In this document: piece after piece, positions 15,389-24,060 of the stretch
Layout: every line of letters begins with the position of its first letter
Numbering within the stretch: position 1 is the first letter of the stretch
Assembly: GCA_038251315.1 (NCBI GenBank)
Contig: JBBSBK010000019.1
Coordinates: forward strand, 1 to 45,112
Length of the DNA stretch: 45,112 nucleotides
Direction: 5' to 3'
DNA from: JBBKXP01 sp038251315
GTDB lineage: Bacteria; Pseudomonadota; Alphaproteobacteria; Rhodobacterales; Rhodobacteraceae
The notes under the pieces: generated by a model
Told to the model about the DNA's origin: nothing
The model's database searches: none
What the model saw: only the letters and a program-made list of their open reading frames with translations
Program-made: the position numbers and the translations under genes

Positions 15389-16156
15389 ATGTCAATTTCG
15401 CACACAGCGCGCTTGATGGCGCGCGGGCTACACGCCATCGCCTTCATGCTGATCCTCACGCTCGCGCTGGCGGCAATGGTTTATACGGCCGCCGCCGCCG
15501 CCGGTCTGGTGCCTTGGCTGACCCTTTCCATAACGTTTGGTGATACCAGTTATCCGCAGGCCGGCATTGTCGTGCAGACCGCTGTCACGCTGGGCTTGCT
15601 TTCATTGCTGTTCTTCGCCCCGACCAACGCCCGGATCATGGCGCTGGAACGCAGCCATCGCGATTTTCATATCTCGATGGACGACGTCGCGCGGGCCTAC
15701 CACGCCTGCCACGCTGCCGACCGCGCAGGGCCGTTCACCCTGTCATCCGAATTCGATTCGGTGCGCGAACGCCTTGCCTATCTGCGCGATCACCCCGATC
15801 TGGGAATGCTGGAGACCGAAGTGCTGACCCTTGCCGCGCAGATGAGCCAGCAGGCCCGCAAGCTGGCCGACGTCTATTCCGACGAAAAAATCGCCCGCGC
15901 CAAGGAATTTCTGGGCCAGCGCCAGAAAGAGGCCGAGGATCAGCAGGAACGCATCGTCGATGCCCTGCACGTCTGCCGCGAAATCCGCAAATGGGTCAGT
16001 CAGGTCGAGCTTGAAGAAAGCATCGTTGCCAGCCAGTTGGCGCAGCTTGACGAACAGTTGCTGACCGCGCTGCCCGCCCTCGGCTACGTTTTCGAACAGG
16101 AAGACCGCAAAACCAACGTGGTAACGTTGCCGCAAATCAAACCGGCGGCCGAGTAA
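15389..16156 (+). CDS. Coiled-coil membrane protein (often labelled DNA repair protein)
   Basis: The 255-aa product begins at the ATG at 15389, which has AGGGGA 7 bases upstream. A longer frame opens at 15362 with no site. Two membrane segments lie at about 16-41 (FMLILTLALAAMVYTAAAAA) and 59-80 (GIVVQTAVTLGLLSLLFF). The rest is cytoplasmic, acidic and helical, with a heptad-like stretch at about 150-235 (SQQARKLADVYSDEKIARAK, RQKEAEDQQERIVDALHV). I recall related Rhodobacterales proteins labelled DNA repair protein, but no nuclease, ligase or DNA-binding motif is visible, so the name looks unsupported. Its promoter probably lies in the AT-rich spacer. A PqiA-like gene follows after 39 bases. 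Confidence 0.8.
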   Translation: MSISHTARLMARGLHAIAFMLILTLALAAMVYTAAAAAGLVPWLTLSITFGDTSYPQAGIVVQTAVTLGLLSLLFFAPTNARIMALERSHRDFHISMDDVARAYHACHAADRAGPFTLSSEFDSVRERLAYLRDHPDLGMLETEVLTLAAQMSQQARKLADVYSDEKIARAKEFLGQRQKEAEDQQERIVDALHVCREIRKWVSQVELEESIVASQLAQLDEQLLTALPALGYVFEQEDRKTNVVTLPQIKPAAE

Positions 16157-16195
16157 CCACTTGTCATTGCCACGCGGCGCCCGCACATCAAGGCG

Positions 16196-16639
16196 ATGAT
16201 GCCCGCCCTGCGCCTTGCCAATCTGGCTTTGCTTGTCCTGTTTCCGCTGGCCTGGTTCGCACCCCTGTTGCGGGCCGGGTTGCTGCCATTGTTCGGGCTG
16301 AGCGAAATCAGCGTCATGTCCGGCCTGCAATCGCTGTGGGGGTCGGACGTGGTGCTGGCACTGGTCGTCACCGTGCTGGCGCTGTTTGCGCCCTACCTGA
16401 AAACAATCGGGCTGGCCTTGGTCCATTTTGGCCTGCTGCGCCGCAAGGTGCTGCCGGTGTTGGCGTGGCTGGGCAAGCTGGCGATGGCGGATGTGTTCCT
16501 GATCGCGCTTTATATCGTTCTCGCCAAAGGCATCGGCTGGGGCAAGGTCGAGGTAGCGTGGGGCCTGTATCTCTTCACCGCGTGCATTCTGGCGTCCATC
16601 GCCATTTCGATCCTGACCGCACGGGCCTTGCAAAAATAA
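16196..16639 (+). CDS. Single-domain PqiA-like membrane protein
   Basis: The 147-aa protein has four membrane segments and the PqiA-domain pattern: an N-terminal helix, a loop with SVMSGLQSLWGSDVVLALVVT, then KTIGLALVHFGL, KLAMADVFLIALYIVLAKGI and a last helix. E. coli PqiA has two such domains with Cys-rich zinc ribbons in about 417 aa. This form has one domain and no Cys at all, so any metal-linked function is lost. PqiA proteins work with MCE proteins (PqiB) in membrane lipid maintenance, but no pqiB is nearby. AAGG at 16190-16193 serves the ATG at 16196 or the next codon. radA begins 41 bases later. Confidence 0.8.
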   Translation: MMPALRLANLALLVLFPLAWFAPLLRAGLLPLFGLSEISVMSGLQSLWGSDVVLALVVTVLALFAPYLKTIGLALVHFGLLRRKVLPVLAWLGKLAMADVFLIALYIVLAKGIGWGKVEVAWGLYLFTACILASIAISILTARALQK

Positions 16640-16680
16640 CGGGCGTTGCCCCGGCGTGGGGATTGGGGCAAAAGGCGAAC

Positions 16681-18045
16681 ATGGCCAAAGAACTATCATT
16701 CAGTTGCAACGATTGCGGTGCGCTGTCGTCCAAATGGTCGGGGCGCTGCGACGCCTGTGGCGCTTGGAATGCGATTGTCGAGGACAAGGCGCTGGCGTCC
16801 GGCCCACCCAAGAAAACGCTTGGCGGCAGACGCGGTGCGGCGATGGTCCTGACCGACCTTGCCACGCAGTCTGCCGAACCGCCGCGCACCATGTCCGGCG
16901 TGGATGAACTCGACCGGGTGCTTGGCGGCGGCCTTGTCGCAGCATCGGCCCTGTTGGTCGGCGGCGATCCCGGCATCGGCAAATCGACGCTGCTGTTGCA
17001 GGCGGCGGCGCGGTTCGCCCGCAATGGCCTCAAGGTCATCTATGTATCGGGCGAGGAATCGACGGCGCAGGTACAGATGCGTGCCCGCCGTCTGGGACTT
17101 GAGAAAAGCCCGATGATGCTCGCCGCCGAAACCAACCTGCGCGATATCCTGACAACGCTTGAGGCCGAAAAACCTGATCTGGCGATCATCGATTCGATTC
17201 AGACGATGTGGGCCGACAACGTCGAATCCGCGCCCGGTTCGGTCAGCCAGGTCCGCGCCTGCGCTCATGAACTGACCACATTCGCGAAAAAGCGGACGAT
17301 GGCCGTGGTCATGGTCGGTCATGTCACCAAGGACGGGCAGATCGCCGGACCGCGCGTGGTCGAACACATGGTCGATACGGTGCTGTATTTCGAGGGTGAG
17401 CGCGGCCATCAGTTTCGCATCCTGCGGGCGGTGAAGAACCGTTTCGGCCCGGCTGACGAGATCGGCGTGTTCGAGATGACGGGCAAGGGTCTGGCCGAGG
17501 TGCGCAATCCTTCTGCCATGTTCCTGTCGGAACGCGGCAAACCCGCACCGGGATCGGTGGTGTTCGCAGGCATCGAAGGGTCACGCCCGATGCTGTGCGA
17601 AATTCAGGCGCTGGTCGCACCCGCGCCCGGCGGCCAACCCCGGCGCAGCGTTGTGGGCTGGGATGGCGGGCGTCTGGCGATGATCCTCGCCGTCCTTGAG
17701 GCGCGGTGCGATGTCACCTTCAGCGGCCTCGACGTCTATCTGAACGTTGCCGGCGGACTGCGGATCAGTGAACCGGCAGCCGATCTGGCAGTTGCTGCAG
17801 CGCTCGTTTCTGCGCGGGAAGACGCCGCGATCCCGCCGGACTGTGTTGTTTTTGGCGAAATCAGCCTGTCAGGTGCCTTGCGCCCGGTGGTCCAGACCGA
17901 AAATCGGTTGAAAGAGGCGCAGAAACTTGGTTTTACCTCGGCCATCCTGCCGCAGCCCCAGAAGAAGGGCGCGGGATCGGGGCTGACCTTGCGCGAAATG
18001 CAGGACCTGCCCGGATTCGTGACGGATATATTCGGCCCGCGTTAA
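16681..18045 (+). CDS. radA: DNA repair protein RadA
   Basis: RadA is a RecA-like ATPase that helps branch migration in recombination repair. The ATG at 16681 has AAGG 5 bases upstream and gives 454 aa, the standard length. The N-terminal zinc finger uses C9, C12, C23 and C26. Walker A is GGDPGIGKSTL with K101. LAIIDSIQTMW is Walker B, and VKNRFGPADEIGVF is the RadA KNRFG motif. The C-terminal Lon-like domain includes NVAGGLRISEPAADLAVAAA and FGEISLSGALRPV. The frame is open upstream to 16336, but that part overlaps the PqiA-like gene and is not coding. cvpA follows after 21 bases. Confidence 0.97.
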   Translation: MAKELSFSCNDCGALSSKWSGRCDACGAWNAIVEDKALASGPPKKTLGGRRGAAMVLTDLATQSAEPPRTMSGVDELDRVLGGGLVAASALLVGGDPGIGKSTLLLQAAARFARNGLKVIYVSGEESTAQVQMRARRLGLEKSPMMLAAETNLRDILTTLEAEKPDLAIIDSIQTMWADNVESAPGSVSQVRACAHELTTFAKKRTMAVVMVGHVTKDGQIAGPRVVEHMVDTVLYFEGERGHQFRILRAVKNRFGPADEIGVFEMTGKGLAEVRNPSAMFLSERGKPAPGSVVFAGIEGSRPMLCEIQALVAPAPGGQPRRSVVGWDGGRLAMILAVLEARCDVTFSGLDVYLNVAGGLRISEPAADLAVAAALVSAREDAAIPPDCVVFGEISLSGALRPVVQTENRLKEAQKLGFTSAILPQPQKKGAGSGLTLREMQDLPGFVTDIFGPR

Positions 18046-18066
18046 GGGCCCGCAAAGAGGGACGGC

Positions 18067-18639
18067 ATGGAAGGCTTTACCATCATCGACGGCGTCGTCG
18101 CCGTTATCATTGTGGTGTCGGCCCTGTTGGCCTACAGCCGGGGTTTCGTGCGCGAGGCTTTGGCGATCCTGGGCTGGATCGGCGCGACGATCCTTGCGTT
18201 CATCTTTGCCGATCAAGTGCAACCGCTGATCAAGGCGATCCCGGTGGTCGGCGATTTCATTGGCGACAGTTGCGAGTTGAGCATTATCGCCGCCTTTGCC
18301 GCCGTGTTCGCCGTGGCGCTGGTGATATTCTCGATCTTTACGCCCTTGTTTTCATCGGTGGTACAGCGATCCGCCTTAGGAGGGCTGGATCAGGGCGCCG
18401 GGTTCCTGTTCGGCGTGTTCCGCGGGATCCTGCTGGTCGCGGTGGCTTTCTTTGTCTACCAGACGATCCTGTCGGCGCAGGATGTGCCGATGATCGACGA
18501 CAGCCGGTCGGTCAAGGTGTTTTCCCGTCTCACAGGTCAGATCGAAGGGCGCAATCCAGAGGCCGCGTTGGGCTGGGTCACCACCCAGTATGAACAACTT
18601 GTCGGGAATTGTGGCACGGCGCAGCCAACAGGGCAGTAG
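18067..18639 (+). CDS. cvpA: CvpA family membrane protein
   Basis: CvpA was named for colicin V production, but its general role is in envelope homeostasis. The 190-aa protein has four membrane segments (about 5-22, 30-50, 69-90 and 113-132) with the signature GFTIIDGVVAVIIVVSALLA and YSRGFVREALAILGWIGA. A small soluble tail follows with RSVKVFSRLTGQIEG. AAAGAGG lies before the ATG. In many bacteria cvpA is next to purF. Here purF lies 1.2 kb on, behind an oppositely oriented transporter gene whose stop abuts the cvpA stop. Confidence 0.92.
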   Translation: MEGFTIIDGVVAVIIVVSALLAYSRGFVREALAILGWIGATILAFIFADQVQPLIKAIPVVGDFIGDSCELSIIAAFAAVFAVALVIFSIFTPLFSSVVQRSALGGLDQGAGFLFGVFRGILLVAVAFFVYQTILSAQDVPMIDDSRSVKVFSRLTGQIEGRNPEAALGWVTTQYEQLVGNCGTAQPTGQ

Positions 18640-19761
18640 TCAGGTCTGGGCCTCCTCTGTATGGGGGGCATCTTCCCCTGCCAGAAAGTTTCCGACGACT
18701 TTCAAACTATCGATATTGTCGCAGATGACCTTGAAAACAACAAGGAACGGCACCGCCAGCAACGCCCCCGGCATGCCCCATAGCCATGCCCAGACGATCA
18801 CGGTCAGCAACATCGCGACCGGATTCAACTCGAGCCGCTGGCCGACCAGCCAGGGGGTGATGAACTGCCCCTCGATCCCGGTCAGGATTTGGTATGCCAA
18901 CGGGACCAACAGCGCATAAGACAGGCTGTCGAACGTCACGATGGCGACGACTGTAGCGAGCAGGCTGCCGATCACCCCGCCCAGATAGGGCAGGTAATTC
19001 AGCAAGAACGCGGCAATACCCCAGATATAGGCATAGTCCATGCCGATGATGCCCAGCGTCAGACCCACGGCCACGCCCAAACCAGCGTTGATCACCGTGA
19101 TCGACAGCAAATAGCGCGAGACCTTGCGTTCCACGTCGCGCACGATGGTCAAGGCGCGCTTCTTGCCTGTCAGGGTCGGGAACGACTGGACGAGTTTGAT
19201 GTAGAACATGTCGCCCGACGCCAGAATGAACACCGCCAGAACGACGGCGACCAGGAACGTGGCACCGGTGGTTGCCGCAACGTTCATTGCACTGCTGAGC
19301 AGCGACACCGGGGCGATCATCGGGGCGGGATCGCTGGCGGCCGCCACGGCGACGGCGGTGTCCGCGCCGGTCGCGGGGGCGGCGTTGGCGATGTTGCCAA
19401 CGTCCTCGGCGGCCTGACGTAGCGAGTCGATGGATTTGAAGACGACGGATAGCTTCGACTGAAGCTGTCGCCCGATGTCGGCACTGTCACCGATCCATCC
19501 GGCGATGGTGGCCGATGAAAAATAGACTGTCATTGCAATCGCCAGCGCTGTCGCACCGACGAGCAAGAACGCCGAAACAACCGACGGTATTCCGACGCGC
19601 GCCATCAACCGCGCAAGCGGGCTGAGTGTCAGCGCCATCAGGATGCCCAAAATGATCGGCAGCAGCAGCTCGCGGGTAAAGAATGCCACCCCGAACAGCG
19701 CAATAATGGTCAACATGACCAGACTGCGCCGAATAGCGGCCAGATAATCGAGTTCTGTCAT
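18640..19761 (-). CDS. AI-2E family transporter (PerM-like)
   Basis: The 373-aa inner-membrane protein belongs to the AI-2 exporter / PerM superfamily. About eight membrane segments occur: two at the N-terminus (LVMLTIIALFGVAFFTRELL, LPIILGILMALTLSPLARLM), a third (VSAFLLVGATALAIAMTVYF), then a soluble helical part and a C-terminal group with GVAVGLTLGIIGMDYAYIWG, LNYLPYLGGVIGS and TPWLVGQRLELNPVAMLLTV. These last motifs are diagnostic. Members have been tied to autoinducer export, sodium/proton exchange and permease roles, so the substrate is open. AGGA lies 9 bases before the ATG. It splits the usual cvpA-purF neighbourhood. Confidence 0.9.
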   Translation of the reverse strand: MTELDYLAAIRRSLVMLTIIALFGVAFFTRELLLPIILGILMALTLSPLARLMARVGIPSVVSAFLLVGATALAIAMTVYFSSATIAGWIGDSADIGRQLQSKLSVVFKSIDSLRQAAEDVGNIANAAPATGADTAVAVAAASDPAPMIAPVSLLSSAMNVAATTGATFLVAVVLAVFILASGDMFYIKLVQSFPTLTGKKRALTIVRDVERKVSRYLLSITVINAGLGVAVGLTLGIIGMDYAYIWGIAAFLLNYLPYLGGVIGSLLATVVAIVTFDSLSYALLVPLAYQILTGIEGQFITPWLVGQRLELNPVAMLLTVIVWAWLWGMPGALLAVPFLVVFKVICDNIDSLKVVGNFLAGEDAPHTEEAQT

Positions 19762-19908
19762 TTTTTGCCGTCCTGTTGCCCCAAATCAAACAACCGGACC
19801 CGTCGATCTTTGGTTCCGACGTCAGCACGCGATCGCCGGGTGACACTGGCAGACCAAGCGACTATGACACTTCCAAGACACCGTCCCGGATTCGGAGTTG
19901 CCATCCCC

Positions 19909-21393
19909 GTGACCACTTGCCCCTCAAAAGACCTGCCCGCGCATCCGTTTGACCCAGACGGCGATAAACTGCGCGAGGAATGTGGCGTATTTGGCGTGAT
20001 TGGCGTGGCGGACGCCGCCAATTTCATCGCCCTTGGCCTGCACGCCCTTCAACATCGCGGGCAAGAGGCGGGGGGCATTGTCACGCACGACACCGATGCC
20101 GGGTTCAGTCAGGCCCGCCGCATGGGGTTGGTGCGCGATACCTTCACATCGCAGGACGTGATGAAGACGCTGCCCGGCAGTTTGGGCATCGGCCACGTCC
20201 GGTATTCCACTGCCGGAAACAAGGGGCAGACCGCGATTCGCGATGTGCAGCCGTTCTTTGGCGAATTCAGCATGGGCGGGGCGGCGATTGCCCATAATGG
20301 CAACATCACCAACGCCGTTGCGCTGCGGCGCGAGTTGATCGAGCGCGGGTCGATCTTTCAGTCGTCGTCGGATTCCGAATGTATCATCCACCTGATGGCC
20401 CGGTCGATGGGCCGCGCAATCCCTGACCGGATGGAGGAGGCGCTACGCAAGGTCGAAGGCGCGTTTTCGGTTGTCGCAATGACCCGCGACGAGTTGATCG
20501 GCGTGCGCGACCCGCTGGGCGTGCGCCCGCTGGTGCTGGGCCAGTTGGGTGATGGCTGGGCGCTGGCGTCGGAAACCTGCGCGCTGGACATCATCGGCGC
20601 GGATTTCGTGCGTGAAGTGGCCCCCGGCGAGATGGTCGTGATATCGGGCAAGGGCGTCGAAAGCCACTTTCCCTTTCGCCCGCAAAAGCCCCGGTTCTGC
20701 GTCTTTGAACACGTCTATTTCAGCCGCCCCGATTCGATCCTTGGCGGCCGGTCCGTCTATGAGACCCGCGAGGCGATCGGGCGCGAACTGGCCAAGGAAG
20801 CCCCGGTCGATGCCGATCTGGTCTGCCCGGTGCCCGACAGCGGCACTCCTGCCGCCATCGGTTATTCGCTGCAATCGGGTATTCCTTACGCGATGGGCAT
20901 CATCCGCAACCAATACATGGGCCGCACCTTTATCGAGCCGTCCGAAAGCATTCGCAACATGGGTGTGCGTTTGAAACTGAACGTCAACCGCGCGCTGGTG
21001 CGGGGCAAACGGATCATTCTGGTCGACGATTCGGTCGTGCGCGGCACCACCAGCCAGAAGATCCGCGAGATGATCCTCGAGGCCGGGGCCGCCGAGGTGC
21101 ATTTTCGCATCGCGTCGCCCCCGACAGCTTGGCCTTGTTTCTATGGCGTCGACACGCCCGAGCGTGAAAAACTCCTGGCTGCACACATGACCGAGGATGA
21201 AATGCGCGACCATCTTGGGGTGGATAGCCTCAAATTCATCTCGCTCGACGGCCTTTATCGCGCCGTCGGCGAGGCCGGGGGGCGCAACGCCAAACAGCCG
21301 CAGTATTGCGACGCCTGTTTCACCGGCGACTATCCGGTCAAGCCGATGGACATGCTGGAGCAGGGTTTCCAGATGAAGACCGCCGCCGAATAG
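19909..21393 (+). CDS. purF: Amidophosphoribosyltransferase
   Basis: PurF makes 5-phosphoribosylamine from PRPP and glutamine, the first committed purine step. A GTG start at 19909 gives 494 aa. GGAG sits 12 bases before it, rather far. The frame is open to 19765, and the ATG at 19864 is the alternative. The active Cys is C25 in EECGVFGV, freed by removal of a propeptide, which fits this start. LGIGHVRYSTAGN, the glutaminase GAAIAHNGNITNA, and the PRPP loop RIILVDDSVVRGTTSQKI are all intact. DACFTGDYPV is near the end. A 99-base spacer separates it from the next gene. Confidence 0.95.
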   Translation: MTTCPSKDLPAHPFDPDGDKLREECGVFGVIGVADAANFIALGLHALQHRGQEAGGIVTHDTDAGFSQARRMGLVRDTFTSQDVMKTLPGSLGIGHVRYSTAGNKGQTAIRDVQPFFGEFSMGGAAIAHNGNITNAVALRRELIERGSIFQSSSDSECIIHLMARSMGRAIPDRMEEALRKVEGAFSVVAMTRDELIGVRDPLGVRPLVLGQLGDGWALASETCALDIIGADFVREVAPGEMVVISGKGVESHFPFRPQKPRFCVFEHVYFSRPDSILGGRSVYETREAIGRELAKEAPVDADLVCPVPDSGTPAAIGYSLQSGIPYAMGIIRNQYMGRTFIEPSESIRNMGVRLKLNVNRALVRGKRIILVDDSVVRGTTSQKIREMILEAGAAEVHFRIASPPTAWPCFYGVDTPEREKLLAAHMTEDEMRDHLGVDSLKFISLDGLYRAVGEAGGRNAKQPQYCDACFTGDYPVKPMDMLEQGFQMKTAAE

Positions 21394-21492
21394 TGGGCGT
21401 GTCACGGCGAGTTTTGGCCTAAGCCGGACGCTTCCCTTTTCTGCAATGCAGCATTCTGTCAGACGCCACGCTGACAAGAATGGAGTCCTGCG

Positions 21493-21819
21493 ATGACCTT
21501 GCCCACCGACACCCTGTTGACCCCGCGCCAGTTCGTCACCGAAACTGCCACGCGCACCAACGCGATCAACCTTCGAAAGCTCGCTCTGCTGGGCGTGATG
21601 CACGCCGCTGACGGCGGCGCGGCCTTGCTGCGTCATCCTGACGGGCGCGTTGCCAGACTGGTCGTGGGCGAGCACGTCGGCAAATGGCGGATCGGTGCGA
21701 TCGGTGACACCCACGTCGTGCTGATCCGCAACGGCGAGGGCGCGACGCTTCACTTGCCCGGCACGCCAACCGATGACGCATCATCACCCCGTCCCCGCGC
21801 CCGCCCTGCCGCCGCTTGA
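21493..21819 (+). CDS. Small protein with GspC/PilP-like domain
   Basis: The 108-aa product has a core (about 26-90) with the pattern LRKLALLGVMHAADGGAALL, then HPDGRVARLVVGEHVGKWRI and GAIGDTHVVLIRNGEGATLH. This resembles the homology domain of GspC/PilP proteins, which roseobacters often carry at the end of larger proteins. Here it stands alone, with no signal peptide or membrane helix, and no pilus or secretion gene is nearby. The tail is Pro/Arg/Ala-rich. GGAG precedes the ATG. The function is unknown. It lies between purF and an SDR-like gene on the same strand. Confidence 0.7.
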   Translation: MTLPTDTLLTPRQFVTETATRTNAINLRKLALLGVMHAADGGAALLRHPDGRVARLVVGEHVGKWRIGAIGDTHVVLIRNGEGATLHLPGTPTDDASSPRPRARPAAA

Positions 21820-21850
21820 CGTTTCGCGCCGAACTGCGCACTGACGCGCC

Positions 21851-22492
21851 ATGACCCAGATTGCCCTCATCACCGGTGCATCGCGGGGCCTTGGCGCTGC
21901 CTTTGCTGTCGCTCTTGCCCCGACGCACCACATCGTCGCCGTTGCCAAGACGGTTGGCGCGCTGGAGGAACTTGACGATGCGATCACAGCCGCCGGTGGG
22001 CAGACGACGCTGGCGCCCATGGACATTACCATCGAATCCGCAATGCAGCAGTTGTGCCGCTCGATCCATGACCGCTGGGGGCGGCTGGACCTTTGGGTGC
22101 ATACGGCGATCCACGCCGCACCGCTCGCCCCCGCCGGGTATATCGCCCCCAAGGATTTCGACAAATCGGTGGCGATCAACGTGACCGCGACGGCGCGACT
22201 GATCGGTTACGTTGCACCGCTACTGGGGCAGGACGGGCGTGCGGTATTCATGGACGATGCCCGCGCCGGGGAAAAGTTCTTTGGCAGTTATGGCGCGACC
22301 AAGGCAGCCCAGATGGCGTTGGCCCGCAGTTGGCAGGCCGAATCCGTCAAGACCGGGCCGCAGGTCAGGATCCTGACCCCGGCACCGATGCCCACCGCGC
22401 TGCGGGCGCGGTTCTTTCCGGGCGAGGATCGCGGTCGCCTTGCCGATCCCGAGGCCGAGGCACAGCGCTTGCTCGCTGACATCTTGGCCTGA
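21851..22492 (+). CDS. Atypical SDR-family protein, probably catalytically impaired
   Basis: The 213-aa protein has the short-chain dehydrogenase Rossmann start ALITGASRGLGAAFAVALA (TGxxxGxG intact) and the YxxxK pair in GSYGATKAAQMAL. Two standard elements are missing. The NNAG motif is replaced by LWVHTAIHA, and the Ser about 13 residues before the Tyr is replaced in VFMDDARAGEKFFGSY. It may bind NAD(P) without normal reductase activity or use another residue. The C-terminus resembles yciK-type SDRs (QVRILTPAPMPTALRARFFP). It lies 31 bases after the small GspC-like gene. Confidence 0.85.
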   Translation: MTQIALITGASRGLGAAFAVALAPTHHIVAVAKTVGALEELDDAITAAGGQTTLAPMDITIESAMQQLCRSIHDRWGRLDLWVHTAIHAAPLAPAGYIAPKDFDKSVAINVTATARLIGYVAPLLGQDGRAVFMDDARAGEKFFGSYGATKAAQMALARSWQAESVKTGPQVRILTPAPMPTALRARFFPGEDRGRLADPEAEAQRLLADILA

Positions 22493-22590
22493 AAACCGCC
22501 ATTTCGGACGCGCATGGCACAATCGGCGGCGGATCGCTTGCAGCGCTGCCCCCCCGGCCTTAGGAAAGACCCATACAGGGGGCAGGCAGG

Positions 22591-23376
22591 TTGCGCATTC
22601 TCATCACCAACGACGACGGGATCAACGCGCCGGGGCTGGCGGTGCTGCACGCCATCGCAACCGAGATTGCCGGGCCAAAGGGTGAGGTCTGGACGGTCGC
22701 CCCCGCCTTTGAACAATCCGGCGTCGGGCATTGCATCAGCTACACCCACCCCTTCATGGTCGCCGAACTGGGCGACCGCCGCTTTGCCGCCGAAGGCTCA
22801 CCCGCCGACTGCGTGTTGGCCGCACTTTATGATGTGATGACGGCGGTGCCACCCGATCTGGTGCTGTCCGGGGTGAACCGGGGCAACAACGCGGGCGAAA
22901 ACACGCTGTATTCCGGCACCATCGGCGCGGCGATCGAGGCGGCTTTGCAGGGCCTGCCCGCCATCGCGCTGTCGCAGTTCTTTGGCCCCGGCAATGCCGG
23001 GCTGGCCGATCCATTTGCAGGGGCAGCAGCACATGGGGCCGCTCTGGTGCGCAAACTGCTGGATCACGCGGATTGGCGAACGGGCGATTACCGGCTGTTC
23101 TACAACGTGAATTTTCCGCCCGTCGCGGCCGACGACGTCAAGGGCATCGCCGTTACCGCGCAGGGTTATCGGCGCAACAGTTACTTTTCGGTCGATCCGC
23201 ATCTGTCGCCGGCTGGCCGGCGATTCTTGTGGATCAAGGGTGGCGCGCAGGACGAACCGACCCTGCCAGGGACGGACGTAACGGCCAACCTTGACGGCCA
23301 TATCTCGGTCACGCCGATGCGGGCGGACCTGACGGCGCATGATGCGCTGGCCGATCTGGCAAGGAAACTGGGTTGA
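22591..23376 (+). CDS. surE: 5'/3'-nucleotidase SurE
   Basis: SurE is a metal-dependent phosphatase acting on nucleoside monophosphates, linked to stationary-phase survival. The 261-aa product starts at a TTG at 22591 giving MRILITNDDGINAPG, where D8 and D9 bind the metal. AGGGGG stands about 8 bases before it. VAPAFEQSGVGHCIS (metal Ser) and LVLSGVNRGNNAGENTLYSG (metal Asn) are intact. The stop overlaps the TTG of pcm by one base. The order surE-pcm-nlpD is the same as in enterobacteria, where rpoS follows. Here no rpoS follows, as expected in alphaproteobacteria. Confidence 0.96.
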   Translation: MRILITNDDGINAPGLAVLHAIATEIAGPKGEVWTVAPAFEQSGVGHCISYTHPFMVAELGDRRFAAEGSPADCVLAALYDVMTAVPPDLVLSGVNRGNNAGENTLYSGTIGAAIEAALQGLPAIALSQFFGPGNAGLADPFAGAAAHGAALVRKLLDHADWRTGDYRLFYNVNFPPVAADDVKGIAVTAQGYRRNSYFSVDPHLSPAGRRFLWIKGGAQDEPTLPGTDVTANLDGHISVTPMRADLTAHDALADLARKLG

Positions 23377-24008
23377 GCGACGCAGAACGCAAGATGCAGT
23401 TTCTGTACGCGCTCCGCTCGAAAGGCGTAACGGACAGCCGGACCCTGTCGGCGATGGAACGGGTCGACCGGGCCGATTTCGTGCGGGGGCTGTTCGCCGA
23501 ACGCGCCTATGAGGACATGCCCCTGCCGATTGCCGCGGGGCAGACGATCAGCCAGCCCTCGGTCGTCGGGATCATGACCCAGGCCTTGCAGGTCGGGCCG
23601 CGCGACAAGGTGCTCGAGGTCGGGACCGGGTCGGGTTATCAGGCGGCGATCCTGTCGCATCTTGCGCGCCGGGTCTATACGGTAGACCGGTTCCGGTCGC
23701 TGGTGGCCGAGGCGCGGGTGATCTTTGCCCGGCTTGATCTGACCAATATCACCGCCATCGTCGGCGATGGCAGTTTCGGACTGCCCGAACAGGCCCCGTT
23801 CGACCGTATCATCGTTACCGCGGCGGCCGAAGACCCGCCCGGCCCCCTCTTGGCGCAATTGACGATCGGCGGTATGATGGTATTGCCCGTCGGGCAATCC
23901 GATACGGTGCAAAGCCTGATCCGGGTGACCCGGACGGTCAGCGGATTTGACTACGACGAATTGCGCCCGGTTCGTTTCGTGCCCCTGATCGAGGGGCTGG
24001 GCGACTAG
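23373..24008 (+). CDS. pcm: Protein-L-isoaspartate O-methyltransferase
   Basis: Pcm methylates isoaspartyl residues with S-adenosylmethionine so that damaged proteins can be repaired. The 211-aa protein starts with a TTG that overlaps the surE stop (TTGA), with AAGGAA upstream. The next in-frame ATG is seven codons on. Motifs are LPIAAGQTISQPSVVGIMTQ, the SAM loop KVLEVGTGSGYQAAILSHLA, and FDRIIVTAAAEDPPGPLLAQ with IGGMMVLPVG. The family's LxxGG and AAxxxxP features are present. It is translationally coupled to surE. Confidence 0.96.
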   Translation: MSDAERKMQFLYALRSKGVTDSRTLSAMERVDRADFVRGLFAERAYEDMPLPIAAGQTISQPSVVGIMTQALQVGPRDKVLEVGTGSGYQAAILSHLARRVYTVDRFRSLVAEARVIFARLDLTNITAIVGDGSFGLPEQAPFDRIIVTAAAEDPPGPLLAQLTIGGMMVLPVGQSDTVQSLIRVTRTVSGFDYDELRPVRFVPLIEGLGD

Positions 24009-24060
24009 GCAGACCCAAGCGGCCCGTGCCAAGAGGCCCGCCCATGATTGAGGACACGTG

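Noticed and set aside
15172..15543. 123-codon open frame on the + strand
   Set aside because: Its second half overlaps the start of the coiled-coil membrane gene in another frame and is Arg-rich shadow sequence.
16336..16680. Upstream extension of the RadA frame
   Set aside because: It overlaps the PqiA-like gene in another frame. RadA's zinc finger begins right after the ATG at 16681, which has its own ribosome site.
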